The position numbers were made by a program, and so were the translations under genes. Below, piece after piece: positions 1 to 13,272 of a stretch of DNA of 64,000 bases. Position 1 is the first letter of the stretch. Each line of letters begins with the position of its first letter. The notes below the pieces were generated by a model that saw nothing but the letters and a program-made list of their open reading frames with translations, had not been told where the DNA came from and did not search any database. This stretch comes from Cepaea nemoralis. Its lineage: Eukaryota > Mollusca > Gastropoda > Stylommatophora > Helicidae. The DNA is taken from assembly GCA_014155875.1 (NCBI GenBank), contig JACEFZ010016095.1:304501-368500 (forward strand). Direction: 5' to 3'.

Positions 1-303
1 GGACTGAACCTCTGATGACTACACTTGTCTGGTTGTCCTGGAGTGAACCTCTGATGACAACACTTGTCTGGTTGTCCTGGATTCAACGTCTAACGACTAG
101 ACGTGTTCTGGTTGTCCTGGACTGAACCTCTGATGACTAAATTTGTGTGGTTGTCCTGGATTCAACCTCTGATGACAACACTTGTCTGGTTGTCCTGGAT
201 TCAACGTCTAACGGACTAGACGTGTTCTGGTTGTCCTGGACTGAACCTCTGATGACTAAATTTGTGTGGTTGTCCTGGATTCAACCTCTGATGACTAGAC
301 ATT
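1..303. repeat. 39-bp minisatellite, about 8 copies
   Basis: A unit of about 39 bp containing 'ctggttgtcctgga' and 'aacctctgatgac' repeats from the first base, so the array probably continues to the left. Two units carry a diverged centre ('aacgtctaacg...tagacgtg'), and these recur every third unit, giving a higher-order period near 118 bp. The short open frames across it follow from the 39-bp (13-codon) period. Confidence 0.9.
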
Positions 304-365
304 TTTGCAATACAGCTTGTTGTAAACAGACATCGTAACACTGGCAACCTTGATGAAGTGAATAA

Positions 366-711
366 ATGTCCAACAAACGATCGACCAACCAAAGGACACA
401 AATGTACAACAAATGATCGACAAACTTGATGATACACTGTCATTTACTACCTATAATACCTTGCGGTGTAGGACATGGGGGTCTTGAGCCTGTGGAATTA
501 AGGCCACCTGGCTAGTGCAGTCACCGCAAACTGTGCAGGTCAGAGTTTTATTTTTGCCCCGGACAGAAAAAACTCCACGCCTTACCGAGGATTCGAACCC
601 GGGTCTCCCGAAGGTGAGCCCGGCGTTCTAGCCACTCGGTCAGCCGCTCCACATGTACAACAAACGATCGACCAACTAGAGGACACAAATCTACAACAAA
701 TGGAGGAAACA
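366..711. repeat. ~35-bp repeat units split by a SINE
   Basis: The motif 'aacaaacgatcgaccaac' with 'aggacacaaatgtacaac' occurs at about 366-432 and again at about 652-702. The stretch between is occupied by the SINE at 440-651, so the SINE probably landed in this small tandem repeat. The right-hand copy runs directly into the 46-bp array. Confidence 0.6.
440..651 (-). mobile_element. tRNA-derived SINE, minus strand
   Basis: Read on the minus strand, 651 to 587 begins with a tRNA-like head. It has an A-box region 'ctgaccgagtggctagaacg' and a B box 'gggttcgaatcc'. The body continues to about 440 and ends near 'ccttgcggtgtaggacatg'. The acceptor ends do not pair and the T stem has a mismatch, so this is a SINE head and not a working tRNA. 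The head resembles serine/leucine-type tRNAs, but the parent tRNA is not certain. Confidence 0.65.
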
Positions 712-3700
712 TACGTAGGAACAAGCTTGTCACAATCCCGACCCATTGGAGGAAACAAACGTAGGAACAAGCTTGTCAAAATCTCGACCTACTGGAGGAA
801 ACAAACGTAGGAACAAGCTTGTCAAAATCTCGACCTACTGGAGGAAACAAACGTAGGAACAAGCTTGTCAAAATCTCGACCTACTGGAGGACACAAATGT
901 AGGAACAAGCTTGTCAAAATCTCGACCTACTGGAGGACACAAATGTAGGAACAAGCTTGTCAAAATCTCGACCTACTGGAGGAAACAAATGTAGGAACAA
1001 GCTTGTCACAATCCCGACCCATTGGAGGAAACAAACGTAGGAACAAGCTTGACAAAATCTCGACCTACTGGAGGAAACAAACGTAGGAACAAGCTTGTCA
1101 AAATCTCGACCTACTGGAGGACACAAACGTAGGAACAAGCTTGTCAAAATCTCGACCTACTGGAGGAAACAAATGTAGGAACAAGCTTGTCAAAATCTCG
1201 ACCTACTGGAGGAAACAAATGTAGGAACAAGCTTGTCAAAATCTCGACCTACTGGAGGAAACAAATGTAGGAACAAGCTTGTCAAAATCTCGACCTACTG
1301 GAGGAAACAAATGTAGGAACAAGCTTGTCACAATCTCCACCTACTGGAGGAAACAAATGTAGGAACAAGCTTGTCACAATCCCGACCCATTGGAGGAAAC
1401 AAACGTAGGAACAAGCTTGTCAAAATCTCGACCTACTGGAGGAAACAAACGTAGGACCAAGCTTGTCAAAATCTCTACCTACTGGAGGAAACAAATGTAG
1501 GAACAAGCTTGTCAAAATCTCCACGTACTAGAGGAAACAAATGTAGGAACAAGCTTGTCACAATCTCCACGTACTAGAGGAAACAAATGTAGGAACAGGC
1601 TTGTCAAAATCTCCACGTACTAGAGGAAACAAATGTAGGAACAAGCTTGCCATAATCTCCACGTTCTAGAGGAAACAAACGTAGGAACAAGCTTGTCACA
1701 ATCCCGACCCATTGGAGGAAACAAATGTAGGAACAAGCTTGTCACAATCTCCACCTACTGGAGGAAACAAATGTAGGAACAAGCTTGTCACAATCTCCAC
1801 GTACTAGAGGAAACAAATGTAGGAGCAAGCTTGTCAAAATCTCGACCTACTGGAGGAAACAAACGTAGGAACAAGCTTGTCAAAATCTCGACCTACTGGA
1901 GGAAACAAATGTAGGAACAAGCTTGTCAAAATCTCCACGTACTAGAGGAAACAAATGTAGGAACAAGCTTGTCACATTCTCCACGTACTAGAGGAAACAA
2001 ATGTAGGATCAAGCTTGTCACAATCTCCACGTACTAGAGGAAACAAACGTAGGAACAAGCTTGTCACAATCCCGACCCATTGGAGGAAACAAACGTAGGA
2101 ACAAGCTTCTCACAATCTCCACGTACTAGAGGAAACAAATGTAGGAACAAGCTTGTCACAATCTCCACGTACTAGAGGAAACAAATGTAGGAACAAGCTT
2201 GTCACAATCCCGACCCATTGGAAGAACCAAATGTAGGAACAAGCTTGTCACAATCTCCACGTACTAGAGGAAAAAATTTAGGAACAAGCTTGTCACAATC
2301 CCGACCCAGTGGAGGAAACAAATGTAGCAACAAGCTTCTCACAATCTCGACCTAGTGGAGGAAACAAATGTAGGAACAATCTTCTCACAATCTCCACGTA
2401 CTAGAGGAAACAAATGTAGGAACAAGCTTGTCAAAATCCCGACCCATTGGAGGAAACAAACGTAGGAACAAGCTTTTCACAATCTCGACCTACTGGAGGA
2501 AACAAATGTAGGAACAAGCTTTTCACAATCTCCACGTACTAGAGGAAACAAACGTAGGAACAAGCTTGTCACAATCCCGACCCATTGGAGGAAACAAATG
2601 TAGGAACAAGCTTGTCATAATCTCCACGTACTAGAGGAAACAAATGTAGGAACAAGCTTGTCATAATCTCCACGTACTAGAGGAAACAAATGTAGGAACA
2701 AGCTTGTCACAATCTCCACCTACTGGAGGAAACAAATGTAGGAACAAGCTTGTCAAAATCTCCACCTACTGGAGGAAACAAATGTAGGAACAAGCTTGTC
2801 AAAATCTCCACCTACTGGAGGAAACACATGTAGGAACAAGCTTGTCACAATCCCGACCCATTGGAGGAAACAAACGTAGGAACAAGCTTGACACAATCTC
2901 GACCTACTGGAGGAAACAAATGTAGGAACAAGCTTGTCACAATCCCGACCCATTGGAGGAAACAAATGTAGGAACAAGCTTGTCAAAATCTCCACCTACT
3001 GGAGGAAACAAACGTAGGAACAAGCTTGTCACAATCCCGACCCATTGGAGGAAACAAACGTAGGAACAAGCTTGTCACAATCCCGACCCATTGGAGGAAA
3101 TAAACGTAGGAACAAGCTTGTCACAATCTCTACCTACTGGAGGAAACAAATGTAGGAACAAGCTTGTCACAATCCCGACCCATTGGAGGAAACAAACGTA
3201 GGAACAAGCTTGTCACAATCCCGACCCATTGGAGGAAACAAATGTAGGAACAAGCTTGTCACAATCCCGACCCATTGGAGGAAACAAACGTTGGAACAAG
3301 CTTGTCACAATCCCGACCCATTGGAGGAAACAAACGTAGGAACAAGCTTGTCAAAATCTCCACCTACTGGAGGAAACAAATGTAGGAACAAGCTTGTCAC
3401 AATCTTCACCTACTGGAGGAAACAAATGTAGGAACAAGCTTGACACAATCTCCACCTACTGGAGGAAACAAATGTAGGAACAAGCTTGTCACAATCTTGA
3501 CCCATTGGCGGAAACAAACGTAGGAGCAAGCTTGTCACAATCTCCACATACTGGAGGAAACAAATGTAGGAACAAGCTTGTCACAATCTCCACGTACTGG
3601 AGGAAACAAATGTAGGAACAAGCTTGTCACAATACCGACCCATTGGAGGAAACAAACGCAGGAACAAGCTTGTCACAATCTCCACGTACTAGAGGAAACA

Positions 3701-6700
3701 AATGTAGGAACAAGCTTGTCACAATCTCCACCTACTGGAGGAAACAAATGTAAGAACAAGCTTGTCACAATCTGCACCTACTGGAGGAAACAAATGTAGG
3801 AACAAGCTTGTCACAATATCCACGTATTAGAGGAAACAAATGTAGGAACAAGCTTCTCACAATCTCCACCTACTGGAGGAAACAAATGTAGGAACAAGCT
3901 TCTCACAATCTCCACCTACTGGAGGAAACAAATGTAGGAACAAGCTTGTCAAAATCTCCACCTACTGGAGGAAACACACGTAGGAACAAGCTTGTCACAA
4001 TCCCGACCCATTGGAGGAAACAAACGTAGGAACAAGCTTGACACAATCTCGAGCTACTGGAGGAAACAAATGTAGGAACAAGCTTGTCACAATCCCGACC
4101 CATTGGAGGAAACAAATGTAGGAACAAGCTTGTCAAAATCTCCACCTACTGGAGGAAACAAACGTAGGAACAAGCTTGTCACAATCCCGACCCATTGGAG
4201 GAAACAAACGTAGGAACAAGCTTGTCACAATCCCGACCCATTGGAGGAAATAAACGTAGGAAACAAGCTTGTCACAATCTCTACCTACTGGAGGAAACAA
4301 ATGTAGGAACAAGCTTGTCACAATCCCGACCCATTGGAGGAAATAAACGTAGGAACAAGCTTGTCACAATCCCGACCCATTGGAGGAAACAAATGTAGGA
4401 ACAAGCTTGTCACAATCCCGACCCATTGGAGGAAACAAACGTTGGAACAAGCTTGTCACAATCCCGACCCATTGGAGGAAACAAACGTAGGAACAAGCTT
4501 GTCAAAATCTCCACCTACTGGAGGAAACAAATGTAGGAACAAGCTTGTCACAATCTTCACCTACTGGAGGAAACAAATGTAGGAACAAGCTTGACACAAT
4601 CTCCACCTACTGGAGGAAACAAATGTAGGAACAAGCTTGTCACAATCTTGACCCATTGGCGGAAACAAACGTAGGAGCAAGCTTGTCACAATCTCCACAT
4701 ACTGGAGGAAACAAATGTAGGAACAAGCTTGTCACAATCTCCACGTACTGGAGGAAACAAATGTAGGAACAAGCTTGTCACAATACCGACCCATTGGAGG
4801 AAACAAACGCAGGAACAAGCTTGTCACAATCTCCACGTACTAGAGGAAACAAATGTAGGAACAAGCTTGTCACAATCTCCACCTACTGGAGGAAACAAAT
4901 GTAAGAACAAGCTTGTCACAATCTGCACCTACTGGAGGAAACAAATGTAGGAACAAGCTTGTCACAATCTCCACGTATTAGAGGAAACAAATGTAGGAAC
5001 AAGCTTGTCACAATCCCGACCCATTGGAGGAAACAAACGTAGGAACAAGCTTGTCACAATCTCGACCCATTGGAGGAAACAAACGTAGGAACAAGCTTGT
5101 CACAATCCCGACCCATTGGAGGAAACAAACGTAGGAACAAGCTTGTCACAATCTCCACGTACTAGAGGAACAAATGTAGCAACAAGCTTGTCACAATCCC
5201 GACCCATTGGAGGAAACAAATGTAGGAACAAACTTCTCACAATCTCCACGTACTAGAGGAAACAAATGTAGGAACAAGCTTGTCACAATCCCGACCCATT
5301 GGAGGAAACAAACGTAGGAACAAGCTTCTCACAATCTCGACCTAGTGGAGGAAACAAATGTAGGAACAAGCTTGTCACAATCTCCACGTACTAGAGGAAA
5401 CAAATGTAGGAACAAGTTTTCAAATTCTCCACGTACTAGAGGAAACAAATGTAGGAACAAGCTTGTCAAAATCTCCACGTACTAGAGGAAACAAATGTAG
5501 GAACAAGCTTGTCAAAATCTCCACGTACTAGAGGAAACAAATGTAGGAACAAGCTTGTCAAAATCCCGACCCATTGGAGGAAACAAACGTTGGAACAAGC
5601 TTCTCACAATCTCGACCTACTGGAGGAAACAAATGTAGGAACAAGATTGTCAACATCTCCACCTACTGGAGGAAACAAACGTAGGAACAAGCTTGTCACA
5701 ATCTCCACCTACTGGAGGAAACAAACGTAGGAACAAGCTTCTCACAATCTCCACCTACTGGAGGAAACAAATGTAGGAACAAGCTTGTCAAAATCTCCAC
5801 CTACTGGAGGAAACAAACGTAGGAACAAGCTTCTCACAATCTCCACGTACTGGAGGAAACAAATGTAGGAACAAGCTTGTCACAATCCCGACCCATTGGA
5901 GGAAACAAATGTAGGAACAAGCTTGTCACAATCCCGACCCATTGGAGGAAACAAATGTAGGAACAAGCTTGTCAAAATCTCGACCTACTGGAGGAAACAA
6001 ATGTAGGAACAAGCTTGTCACAATCCCGACCCATTGGAGGAAACAAATGTAGGAACAAGCTTGTCAAAATCTCCACCTACTGGAGGAAACAAATGTAGGA
6101 ACAAGCTTGTCACAATCTCCACGTACTAGAGGAAACAAATGTAGGAACAAACTTGTCACAATCTCCACGTACTAGAGGAAACAAACGTAGGAACAAGCTT
6201 GTCACATTCCCGACCCAATGGAGGAAACAAACGTAGGAACAAGCTTGTCACAATCCCGACCCATTGGAGGAAACAAACGTAGGATCAAGCTTGTCACAAT
6301 CTCCACGTACTAGAGGAAACAAATGTAGGAACAAGCTTGTCACAATCTCCACGTACTAGAGGAAACAAATGTAGGAAGAAACTTGTCACAATCTCCACGT
6401 ACTAGAGGAAACAAACGTAGGAACAAGCTTGTCACAATCCCGACCCATTGGAGGAAACAAACGTAGGAACAAGCTTGTCACAATCTCCACGTACTAGAGG
6501 AAACAAATGTAGCAACAAGCTTGTCACAATCCCGACCCATTGGAGGAAACAAATGTAGGAACAAACTTCTCACAATCTCCACGTACTAGAGGAAACAAAT
6601 GTAGGAACAAGCTTGTCACAATCCCGACCCATTGGAGGAAACAAACGTAGGAACAAGCTTCTCACAATCTCGACCTAGTGGAGGAAACAAATGTAGGAAC

Positions 6701-9700
6701 AAGCTTGTCACAATCTCCACGTACTAGAGAAAACAAATGTAGGAACAAGCTTTTCAAATTCTCCACGTACTAGAGGAAACAAATGTAGGAACAAGCTTGT
6801 CAAAATCTCCACGAACTGGAGGAAACAAATGTAGGAACAAGCTTGTCAAAATCTCCACGTACTAGAGGAAACAAATGTAGGAACAAGCTTGTCAAAATCT
6901 CCACGTACTAGAGGAAACAAATGTAGGAACAAGCTTGTCAAAATCTCCACGTACTAGAGGAAAACAAATGTAGGAACAAGCTTGTCAAAATCCCGACCCA
7001 TTGGAGGAAACAAACGTAGGAACAAGCTTCTCACAATCTCGACCTACTGGAGGAAACAAATGTAGGAACAAGATTGTCAAAATCTCCACCTACTGGAGGA
7101 AACAAACGTAGGAACAAGCTTGTCACAATCTCCACGTATAGGAGGAAACAAACGTAGGAACAAGCTTCTCACAATCTCCACCTACTGGAGGAAACAAACG
7201 TAGGAACAAGCTTCTCACAATCTCCACCTACTGGAGGAAACAAATGTAGGAACAAGCTTGTCAAAATCTCCACCTACTGGAGGAAACAAACGTAGGAACA
7301 AGCTTCTCACAATCTCCACGTACTGGAGGAAACAAATGTAGGAACAAGCTTGTCACAATCCCGACCCATTGGAGGAAACAAATGTAGGAACAAGCTTGTC
7401 ACAATCCCGACCCATTGGAGGAAACAAATGTAGGAACAAGCTTGTCAAAATCTCGACCTACTGAGGAAACAAATGTAGGAACAAGCTTGTCACAATCCCG
7501 ACCCATTGGAGGAAACAAATGTAGGAACAAGCTTGTCACAATCTCCACGTACTAGAGGAAACAAATGTAGGAACAAACTTGTCACAATCTCCACGTACTA
7601 GAGGAAACAAACGTAGGAACAAGCTTGTCACAATCTCCACGTACTAGAGGAAACAAATGTAGCAACAAGCTTGTCACAATCCCGACCCATTGGAGGAAAC
7701 AAATGTAGGAACAAGCTTCTCACACTCTCCACGTACTAGAGGAAACAAATGTTGGCACACGCTTGTCACAATCCCGACCCATTGGAGGAAACAAACGTAG
7801 GAACAAGCTTCTCACAATCTCGACCTAGTGGAGGAAACAAATGTAGGAACAAGCTTGTCACAATCTCCACGTACTAGAGGAAACAAATGTAGGAACAAGC
7901 TTTTCAAAATCTCCACGTACTAGAGGAAACAAATGTAGAAACAAGCTTGTCAAAATCTCCACGTACTGGAGGAAACAAATGTAGGAACAAGCTTGTCAAA
8001 ATCTCCACGGACTAGAGGAAACAAATGTAGGAACAAGCTTGTCAAAATCTCCACGTACTAGAGGAAACAAATGTAGGAACAAGCTTGTCAAAATCTCCAC
8101 GTACTAGAGGAAACAAATGTAGGAACAAGCTTGTCAAAATCTCCACGTACTAGAGGAAACAAATGTAGGAACAAGCTTGTCAAAATCCCGACCCATTGGA
8201 GGAAACAAACGTAGGAACAAGCTTCTCACAATCTCGACCTACTGGAGGAAACAAATGTAGGAACAAGCTTGTCAAAATCTCCACCTACTGGAGGAAACAA
8301 ATGTAGGAACAAGCTTGTCAAAATCTCCACGGACTAGAGGAAACAAATGTAGGAACAAGCTTGTCAAAATCTCCACGTACTATAGGAAACAAATGTAGGA
8401 AAAAGCTTGTCAAAATCTCCACGTACTGGAGGAAACAAACGTAGGAACAAGCTTGTCAAAATCTCCACCTACTGGAGGAAACAAATGTAGGAACAAGCTT
8501 TTCACAATCTCCACCTACTGGAGGAAACAAATGTAGGAACAAGCTTGTCACAATCTCCACCTACTGGAGGAAACAAACTTAGGAACAAGCTTCTCACAAT
8601 CTCCACCTACTGGAGGAAACAAATGTAGGAACAAGCTTGTCAAAATCTCCACCTACTGGAGGAAACAAACGTAGGAACAAGCTTCTCACAATCTCCACGT
8701 ACTGGAGGAAACAAATGTAGGAACAAGCTTGTCACAATCCCGACCCATTGGAGGAAACAAATGTAGGAACAAGCTTGTCAAAATCTCGAACTACTGAGGA
8801 AACAAATGTAGGAACAAGCTTGTCACAATCCCGACCCATTGGAGGAAACAAATGTAGGAACAAGCTTGTCACAATCCCGACCCATTGGAGGAAACAAATG
8901 TAGGAACAAGCTTGTCAAAATCTCGACCTACTGGAGGAAACAAATGTAGGAACAAGCTTGTCACAATCCCGACCCATTGGAGGAAACAAATGTAGGAACA
9001 AGCTTGTCAAAATCTCGACCTACTGGAGGAAACAAATGTAGGAACAAGCTTGTCACAATCTCCACGTACTAGAGGAAACAAATGTAGTAACAAACTTGTC
9101 ACAATCTCCACGTACTAGAGGAAACAAACGTAGGAACAAGCTTGTCACAATCCCGACCCATTGGAGGAAACAAACGTAGGAACAAGCTTGTCACAATCCC
9201 CACGTACTAGAGGAAACAAACGTAGGAACAAGCTTGTCACAATCCCCACGTACTAGAGGAAACAAACGTAGGAACAAGCTTGTCACAATCCCGACCCATT
9301 GGAGGAAACAAACGTAGGAACAAGCTTGTCACAATCCCCACGTACTAGAGGAAACAAACGTAGGAACAAGCTTGTCACAATCCCGACCCATTGGAGGAAA
9401 CAAACGTAGGAACAAGCTTCTCACAATCTCCACGTACTAGAGGAAACAAATGTAGGAACAAGCTTGTCAAAATCCCGACCTAGTGGAGGAAACAAATGTA
9501 GGAACAAGCTTGTCACAATCTCCACGTACTAGAGGAAACAAATGTAGGAACAAGCTTTTCAAAATCTCCACGTACTAGAGGAAACAAATGTAGGAACAAG
9601 CTTGTCAAAATCTCCACGTACTGGAGGAAACAAATGTAGGAACAAGCTTGTCAAAATCTCCACGTACTAGAGGAAACAAATGTAGAAACAAGCTTGTCAA

Positions 9701-11745
9701 AATCTCCACGTACTAGAGGAAACAAATGTAGGAACAAGCTTGTCAAAATCTCCACGAACTAGAGGAAACAAATATAGGAACAAGCTTGTCAAAATTTCGA
9801 CCCATTGGAGGAAACAAACGTAGGAACAAGCTTCTCACAATCTCGACCTACTGGAGGAAACAAATGTAGGAACAAGCTTGTAAACATCTCCACCTACTGG
9901 AGGAAACAAACGTAGGAACAAGCTTGTCACAATCTCCACGTACTGGAGGAAACAAACGTAGGAACAAGCTTCTCACAATCTCCACGTACTGGAGGAAACA
10001 AACGTAGGAACAAGCTTGTCAAAATCTCGACCTACTGGAGGAAACAAATGTAGGAACAAGCTTCTCACAATCTCCACCTACTGGAGGAAACAAATGTAGG
10101 AACAAGCTTGTCACAATCTCCACCTACTGGAGGAAACAAACGTAGGAACAAGCTTCTCACAATCTCCACATACTGGAGGAAACAAATGTAGGAACAAGCT
10201 TGTCGAAATCTCCACCTGTTGGAGGAAACAAACGTAGGAACAAGCTTCTCACAATCTCCACGTACTGGAGGAAACAAATGTAGGAACAAGCTTGTGACAA
10301 TCCCGACCCATTGGAGGTAACAAATGTAGGAACAAGCTTGTCACAATCCCGACCCATTGGAGGAAACAAATGTAGGAACAAGCTTGTCGAAATCTCGACC
10401 TACTGGAGGAAACAAATGTAGGAACAAGCTTGTCACAATCCCGACCCATTGGAGGAAACAAATGTAGGAACAAGCTTGTCACAATCCCGACCCATTGGAG
10501 GAAACAAATGTAGAAACAAGCTTGTCAAAATCTCGACCTACTGGAGGAAACAAATGTAGGAACAAGCTTGTCACAATCCCGACCCATTGGAGGAAACAAA
10601 TGTAGGAACAAGCTTGTCAAAATCTCGACCTACTGGAGGAAACAAATGTAGGAACAAGCTTGTCACAATCCCGACCCATTGGAGGAAACAAATGTAGGAA
10701 CAAGCTTGTCACAATCCCGACCCATTGGAGGAAACAAACGTAGGAACAAGCTTCTCACAATCTCGACCTACTGGATGAAACAAATGTAGGAACAAGCTTG
10801 TCACAATCCCGACCCATTGGAGGAAACAAATGTAGGAACAAGCTTGTCACAATCTCTACCTACTGGAGGAAACAAATGTAGGAACAAGCTTGTCACAATC
10901 CCGACCCATTGGAGGAAATAAATGTAGGAACAAGCTTGTCACAATCTCGACCTACTGGAAGAAACAAATGTAGGAACAAGCTTGTCACAATCTCGACCTA
11001 CTGGAGGAAACAAATGTAGGAACAAGCTTGTCAAAATCTCGACCTACTGGAGGAAACAAATGTAGGAACAAGCTTCTCACAATCTCCACCTACTGGAGGA
11101 AACAAATGTAGGAACAAGCTTGTCAAAATCTCCACGTACTAGAGGAAACAAATGTAGGAACAAGTTTGTCAAAATCCCGACCCATTGGAGGAAACAAACG
11201 TAGGAACAAGCTTCTCACAATCTCCACCTACTGGAGGAAACAAATGTAGGAACAAGCTTCTCACAATCTCCACGTACTAGTGGAAACAAATGTAGGAACA
11301 AGCTTGTCAAAATCTCCACCTACTGGAGGAAACAAATGTAGGAACAAGCTTGTCACAGTCCCGACCCATTGGAGGAAACAAACGTAGGAACAAGCTTCTC
11401 ACAATCTCGACCTACTGGAGGAAACAAATGTAGGAACAAGCTTGTCAAAATCTCCACCTACTGGAGGAAACAAACGTAGGAACAAGCTTCTCACAATCTC
11501 CACGTACTGGAGGAAATAAATGTAGGAACAATCTTGTCACAATCCCGACCCATTGGAGGAAACAAATGTAGGAACAAGCTTGTCACAATCCCGACCCATT
11601 GGAGGAAACAAACGTAGGAACAAGCTTGTCACAATCTCCACGTACTAGAGAAAACAAATGTAGGAACAAGCTTGTCACAATCCCGACCCATTGGAGGAAA
11701 CAAACGTAGGAACAAGCTTGTCACAATCTCTACCTATTGGAGGAA
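703..11745. repeat. 46-bp HindIII minisatellite, about 240 copies
   Basis: The unit reads approximately 'ggaggaaacaaatgtagg' + 'aacaagcttgtcacaatc' + a variable 10-bp end. Three end types are mixed: 'cgacccattg', 'cgacctactg' and 'cacgtactag'. Nearly every unit contains AAGCTT. Long-range copies exist: the block from about 2750 is repeated from about 3900 at an offset of 1150-1151 bp (25 units), and marker units 'gtagcaacaag' near 5178, 6510 and 7660 are spaced 1332 and 1150 bp apart. All open frames in the region (60-82 aa) follow from the unit and show no protein family. I see no unique sequence inside the array. Confidence 0.97.
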
Positions 11746-11867
11746 ACAAACGGGCTGTCAAACTCAAACCACTGAAGTATATATAGTATGTTGAACCCTG
11801 ACCCTTTCCTTAATGTAGTGTGTAAAAGTATGTAAGGAAGGACAGTTTTACATGTGTTAAGTCGCAC
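11746..11867. other. unique spacer after the 46-bp array
   Basis: The array ends in a broken unit ('aaacaaacgggctgtc'). The following ~120 bp is AT-rich unique sequence with no gene signal. 'agtatatatagtatg' is TATA-like but leads to no open frame. Confidence 0.5.
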
Positions 11868-12005
11868 TGGCTATATGGTGCTCTAGCCATATTTGTATAG
11901 ACCAAACTGCATTAGGTGGCTGATGCGGCCGCATTTACTTCCAAGCACATTTCCTGATACCCTTGAAGGCTTCGTTGACATGGAAACCCAGGTACATATT
12001 TAAAT
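11868..12005 (-). mobile_element. SINE family A, 3' part, minus strand
   Basis: The order 'tatggtgct', 'tatagaccaaactgc', 'aggtggctgatgcggcc' and 'acatttcctgatacccttg' is the reverse complement of the SINE at 23395-23610. It shares the body of the copies at 17788-18002 and 30668-30796. The tRNA-like head is not recognisable here, so the copy is truncated or eroded. Confidence 0.65.
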
Positions 12006-12339
12006 AGCTGCTGATTCGCACCCATGACTTCCAGGATGACAGGCAAGCGTTGCCACAGCAGCCACAACGCGGCTCGTCCAATATGGTAAATAAATATGTT
12101 AATATTGGGACACCTAACCGAGTTAAATGTATGACAACGTTCTGTCAAGCTAGCGGAATCATCAACTAACCAATAAAACTGCTACGTTGAAATGACTCTC
12201 TCTAGGGAACAACCACACGAAAAGTTCCAACAGGTAGCAGTCACTCACACATTTAGTGGAAAGGAACCAAACTTCCTCACACCAGTTATCTAACCCCTCC
12301 ACAGACGACATGACGTCTATTTTTACCATCTCTTCACAG

Positions 12340-12405
12340 GTCGCATACCCCGCAGTAGTGCCTCCGTCAGCAGTGACCTGGGACAGAACGCCATAGCTCC
12401 GACAA
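12340..12405 (+). CDS. candidate 66-nt internal coding exon of unknown gene
   Basis: The segment is preceded by 'tatttttaccatctcttcacag', an acceptor-like pyrimidine tract ending in AG, and followed by 'gtgagtacc', a consensus-type donor. It is exactly 66 nt. The frame starting at its third base is open throughout, while the other two frames carry stops. Translated in phase 1 it gives 21 whole codons beginning RIPRSSASVSSD and ending QNAIAPT, a basic/serine-rich peptide of the kind seen in disordered linkers. Being a multiple of three and symmetric in phase, it could be skipped without a frameshift. I do not recognise the protein, and no partner exon is identified in the window. It could be a chance pairing of splice motifs. 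Confidence 0.35.
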
Positions 12406-12453
12406 GTGAGTACCCCACTTATATCTTAGTAGCGATTCATTTTACAGCAGACA

Positions 12454-13020
12454 ATGTACGCCGCCTTAAATGGTTTTACATTCATGCATTTTACAGCAGA
12501 ATTCTACACATCTTTACATGTATACGTGATACAACAGACATTGTACACAGCTTTACATTCATACACGTTACGGCAGACACTGTGCAGGGCTTTAGACAGT
12601 TTTACATTCATACATGTTACAGCATTCTGTGTACATAGCTTTTATATCTATACATTTCACACTTTTACATTCATACATTTTACATATATACTCATTCGTA
12701 TATTTTACATAGATTTACAATGATATATTTTACATAGATATCCATGCATATCTTTTACATATATATATGCATATTCATGCATACATTTTACAGGGCTAAC
12801 ATGCATATATTTTAAATGACAGTTGATTCATACTTTTACAGTTACACGTCTACGTATCACAAACATTCGTACGTTTTACTTCGAGTTACATTCACACATT
12901 TCACACAGATTTATATTAATCATTTCACATATATTTATTTTCACCATTTTACATATATTTACTTCTTCATGTTACATATTTTTATATTCATAGATATCAA
13001 ACAGATTGCAGAGGTAAACC
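12454..13020. repeat. degenerate ~22-30 bp T/A-rich repeat
   Basis: Loosely repeated phrases 'ttttacattcatacat' and 'ttttacatatat' fill the segment with irregular spacing. The open frames at 12454-12723 and 12816-13043 (Tyr/His/Phe/Thr-rich) are products of the repeat. An old, diverged minisatellite is the simplest reading. Confidence 0.7.
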
Positions 13021-13272
13021 TCACTCCAGTTTACTCAAATTAAATTTACAAATATTTATGCAAACGCAGTTTTACAGAGACATAAAGACAATTACGGAGT
13101 TCGTGATATGTGGAACTCTTTCCACGGAACTATTGGGATATTCGTGTTAAAATGCCGAGCAAGCTGCCAAAAATGCATATTACTAATATGAAGACGTTGT
13201 TTAGCTATAATTGTTGAATAGTAACAGGCGTTTTGCGTAAAAAGAAAAAAATTCACAAAGTAATGCAGATTT

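Noticed and set aside
587..651. Functional tRNA gene on the minus strand
   Set aside because: A and B boxes are present, but the acceptor strands do not pair and the T stem is mismatched. A SINE head fits better.
703..11745. CRISPR-like array of regularly spaced repeats
   Set aside because: Units are contiguous with no unique spacers, and the genome is eukaryotic. It is an ordinary minisatellite.
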